From Thermococcus sp. (GTDB taxonomy: Archaea > Methanobacteriota_B > Thermococci > Thermococcales > Thermococcaceae), in NCBI RefSeq assembly GCF_027066465.1, contig NZ_JAMONU010000181.1:1-6099 (forward strand): a DNA stretch of 6,099 nucleotides. Direction: 5' to 3'. The notes beneath the pieces were generated by a model. The model was not told the origin of the DNA. It did not search any database and saw only the letters and a list, made by a program, of their open reading frames with translations. Both the position numbers and the translations under genes were made by a program. Of the stretch, positions 5,536 through 6,099 are shown in pieces; position 1 is the first letter of the stretch; each line of letters starts with the position of its first letter.

Positions 5536-6099
5536 AGCTGACGTAGACCTCTTTTCCCTTCTCTATCCCGAGTTCGAGCATCGATGAGCGGGTTATGAAG
5601 GCCGTAAGGGTTATCTCGCCGAGGGAAAGGTGAACCCTCACGAGCGGGCCGAGCTCCTCGATTGACTCAACGATTGCTTTAAACTCGTTTCTGGCGGAGC
5701 TCCTTATCGGCTCGGTCGAGATTATTATGTCCTCCGGTCTTAAGCCGACCCTGACCCGTCCTTTGGCTTCGACCGGAAGCTCAATCTCAACGCCGTTGAC
5801 CCTGAGCTTTCTCCCTTCAGCGATTCCCTCGATTATGTTCTCGAAGCCGAGGAAGCGAGCAACCTCTTCACTCACCGGCCTTGAGAAGACGTCCCTGACC
5901 TTACCAACCTGAACGAGCCTGCCGTCTAGCATCACCCCAACGCGGTCGCCTAAACTGATTGCCTCTTCAAATGAGTGTGTCACGTGCAGAGCCGTGAAGC
6001 CCAGCTCTCGCTTCCAGCGCTTCATCTCGGTTAACAGCTTCGCCCTCGTCTGGACGTCGAGGTTGGCAAAGGGCTCGTCGAGGAGGATTAACGGTGGCT
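5507..6099 (-). CDS. wtpC: Tungstate/molybdate ABC transporter ATP-binding protein WtpC (N-terminal part outside window)
   Basis: WtpC is the cytoplasmic ATPase that powers uptake of tungstate or molybdate with the binding protein WtpA and permease WtpB. Tungstate is needed by the tungsten oxidoreductases of Thermococcales. Only the last 196 residues are present; the open frame runs off the right edge, so Walker A and the ABC signature are not seen. The visible part begins at Walker B with LILLDEP, then the D-loop (ANLD) and the H-switch histidine in HVTHSFEEA. A regulatory segment (GDRVGVMLDGRLVQVGKVRDVF, then VARFLGFENIIEG) comes next. A C-terminal TOBE/oxyanion-binding type domain follows (VRVGLRPEDI, then SARNEFKAIVESIEELGPLVRV, ending in FKASALHVF). 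These stretches resemble my memory of Thermococcus WtpC rather than sugar-type ABC ATPases. A MolC/ModC-like relative is the main alternative. The internal ATG at 6025 is not the start, because conserved sequence continues upstream of it. Confidence 0.87.
   Translation of the reverse strand, partial: PPLILLDEPFANLDVQTRAKLLTEMKRWKRELGFTALHVTHSFEEAISLGDRVGVMLDGRLVQVGKVRDVFSRPVSEEVARFLGFENIIEGIAEGRKLRVNGVEIELPVEAKGRVRVGLRPEDIIISTEPIRSSARNEFKAIVESIEELGPLVRVHLSLGEITLTAFITRSSMLELGIEKGKEVYVSFKASALHVF

Noticed and set aside
5536..5560. Possible T-rich terminator after trmO (CTCTTTTCCCTTCTCT)
   Set aside because: The longest T run is four, shorter than typical Thermococcales termination tracts, and it is fully explained as wtpC coding sequence.
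5507..6025. A complete 172-residue protein starting at ATG 6025
   Set aside because: The frame stays open upstream to the window edge and encodes Walker B and D-loop residues, so the ATG is internal to wtpC.

Overview
The window looks like chromosomal DNA of a hyperthermophilic archaeon of the order Thermococcales, probably a GC-rich Thermococcus. The signs are tightly packed overlapping genes, purine-rich Shine-Dalgarno sites of the GGGGTG/GGTGA type, T/A-rich archaeal TATA-like boxes, charged-residue-rich proteins, and a C-terminal ABC-ATPase segment that matches the tungstate/molybdate transporter protein WtpC of this group. This placement is inferred from sequence character, not from a database search. 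No RNA gene, CRISPR array or mobile element was seen, and there is no gene-free stretch longer than about 120 bases.

Layout. Positions 1-4762 hold four genes on the minus strand, read right to left. The first (4762-2798) is a large signal-anchored, sequon-rich protein with Ig-like ectodomains, one transmembrane helix and a cytoplasmic DUF4129-type tail. The second (2808-1987) is an unrecognised polytopic membrane protein with a soluble tail. The third (1990-740) is a DUF58 / von Willebrand A-like protein. The fourth (750 to the left edge, incomplete) is another polytopic membrane protein. Neighbouring genes overlap by 11, 4 and 11 bases, and each downstream ribosome binding site lies inside the end of the gene before it, so they almost certainly form one operon. 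DUF58 and DUF4129 proteins are classically found beside MoxR AAA+ ATPases. No MoxR gene is in the window, but one could lie just beyond the left edge. The likely product is a membrane-bound assembly of unknown function, facing both the cytoplasm and the cell surface. It is the best candidate here for an undescribed system.

A short divergent intergenic region (4763-4878) carries TATA-like boxes and separates this operon from trmO (4879-5535, plus strand). trmO encodes the SAM-dependent methyltransferase that converts t6A37 to m6t6A37 in tRNA. trmO converges on wtpC (minus strand, running in from the right edge and ending at 5507), and the two coding regions overlap by 29 bases. wtpC is the ATPase subunit of a tungstate/molybdate importer, whose other subunits would be expected to the right of the window. 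The tRNA modification gene and the metal transporter gene have no evident functional link with each other or with the membrane operon.
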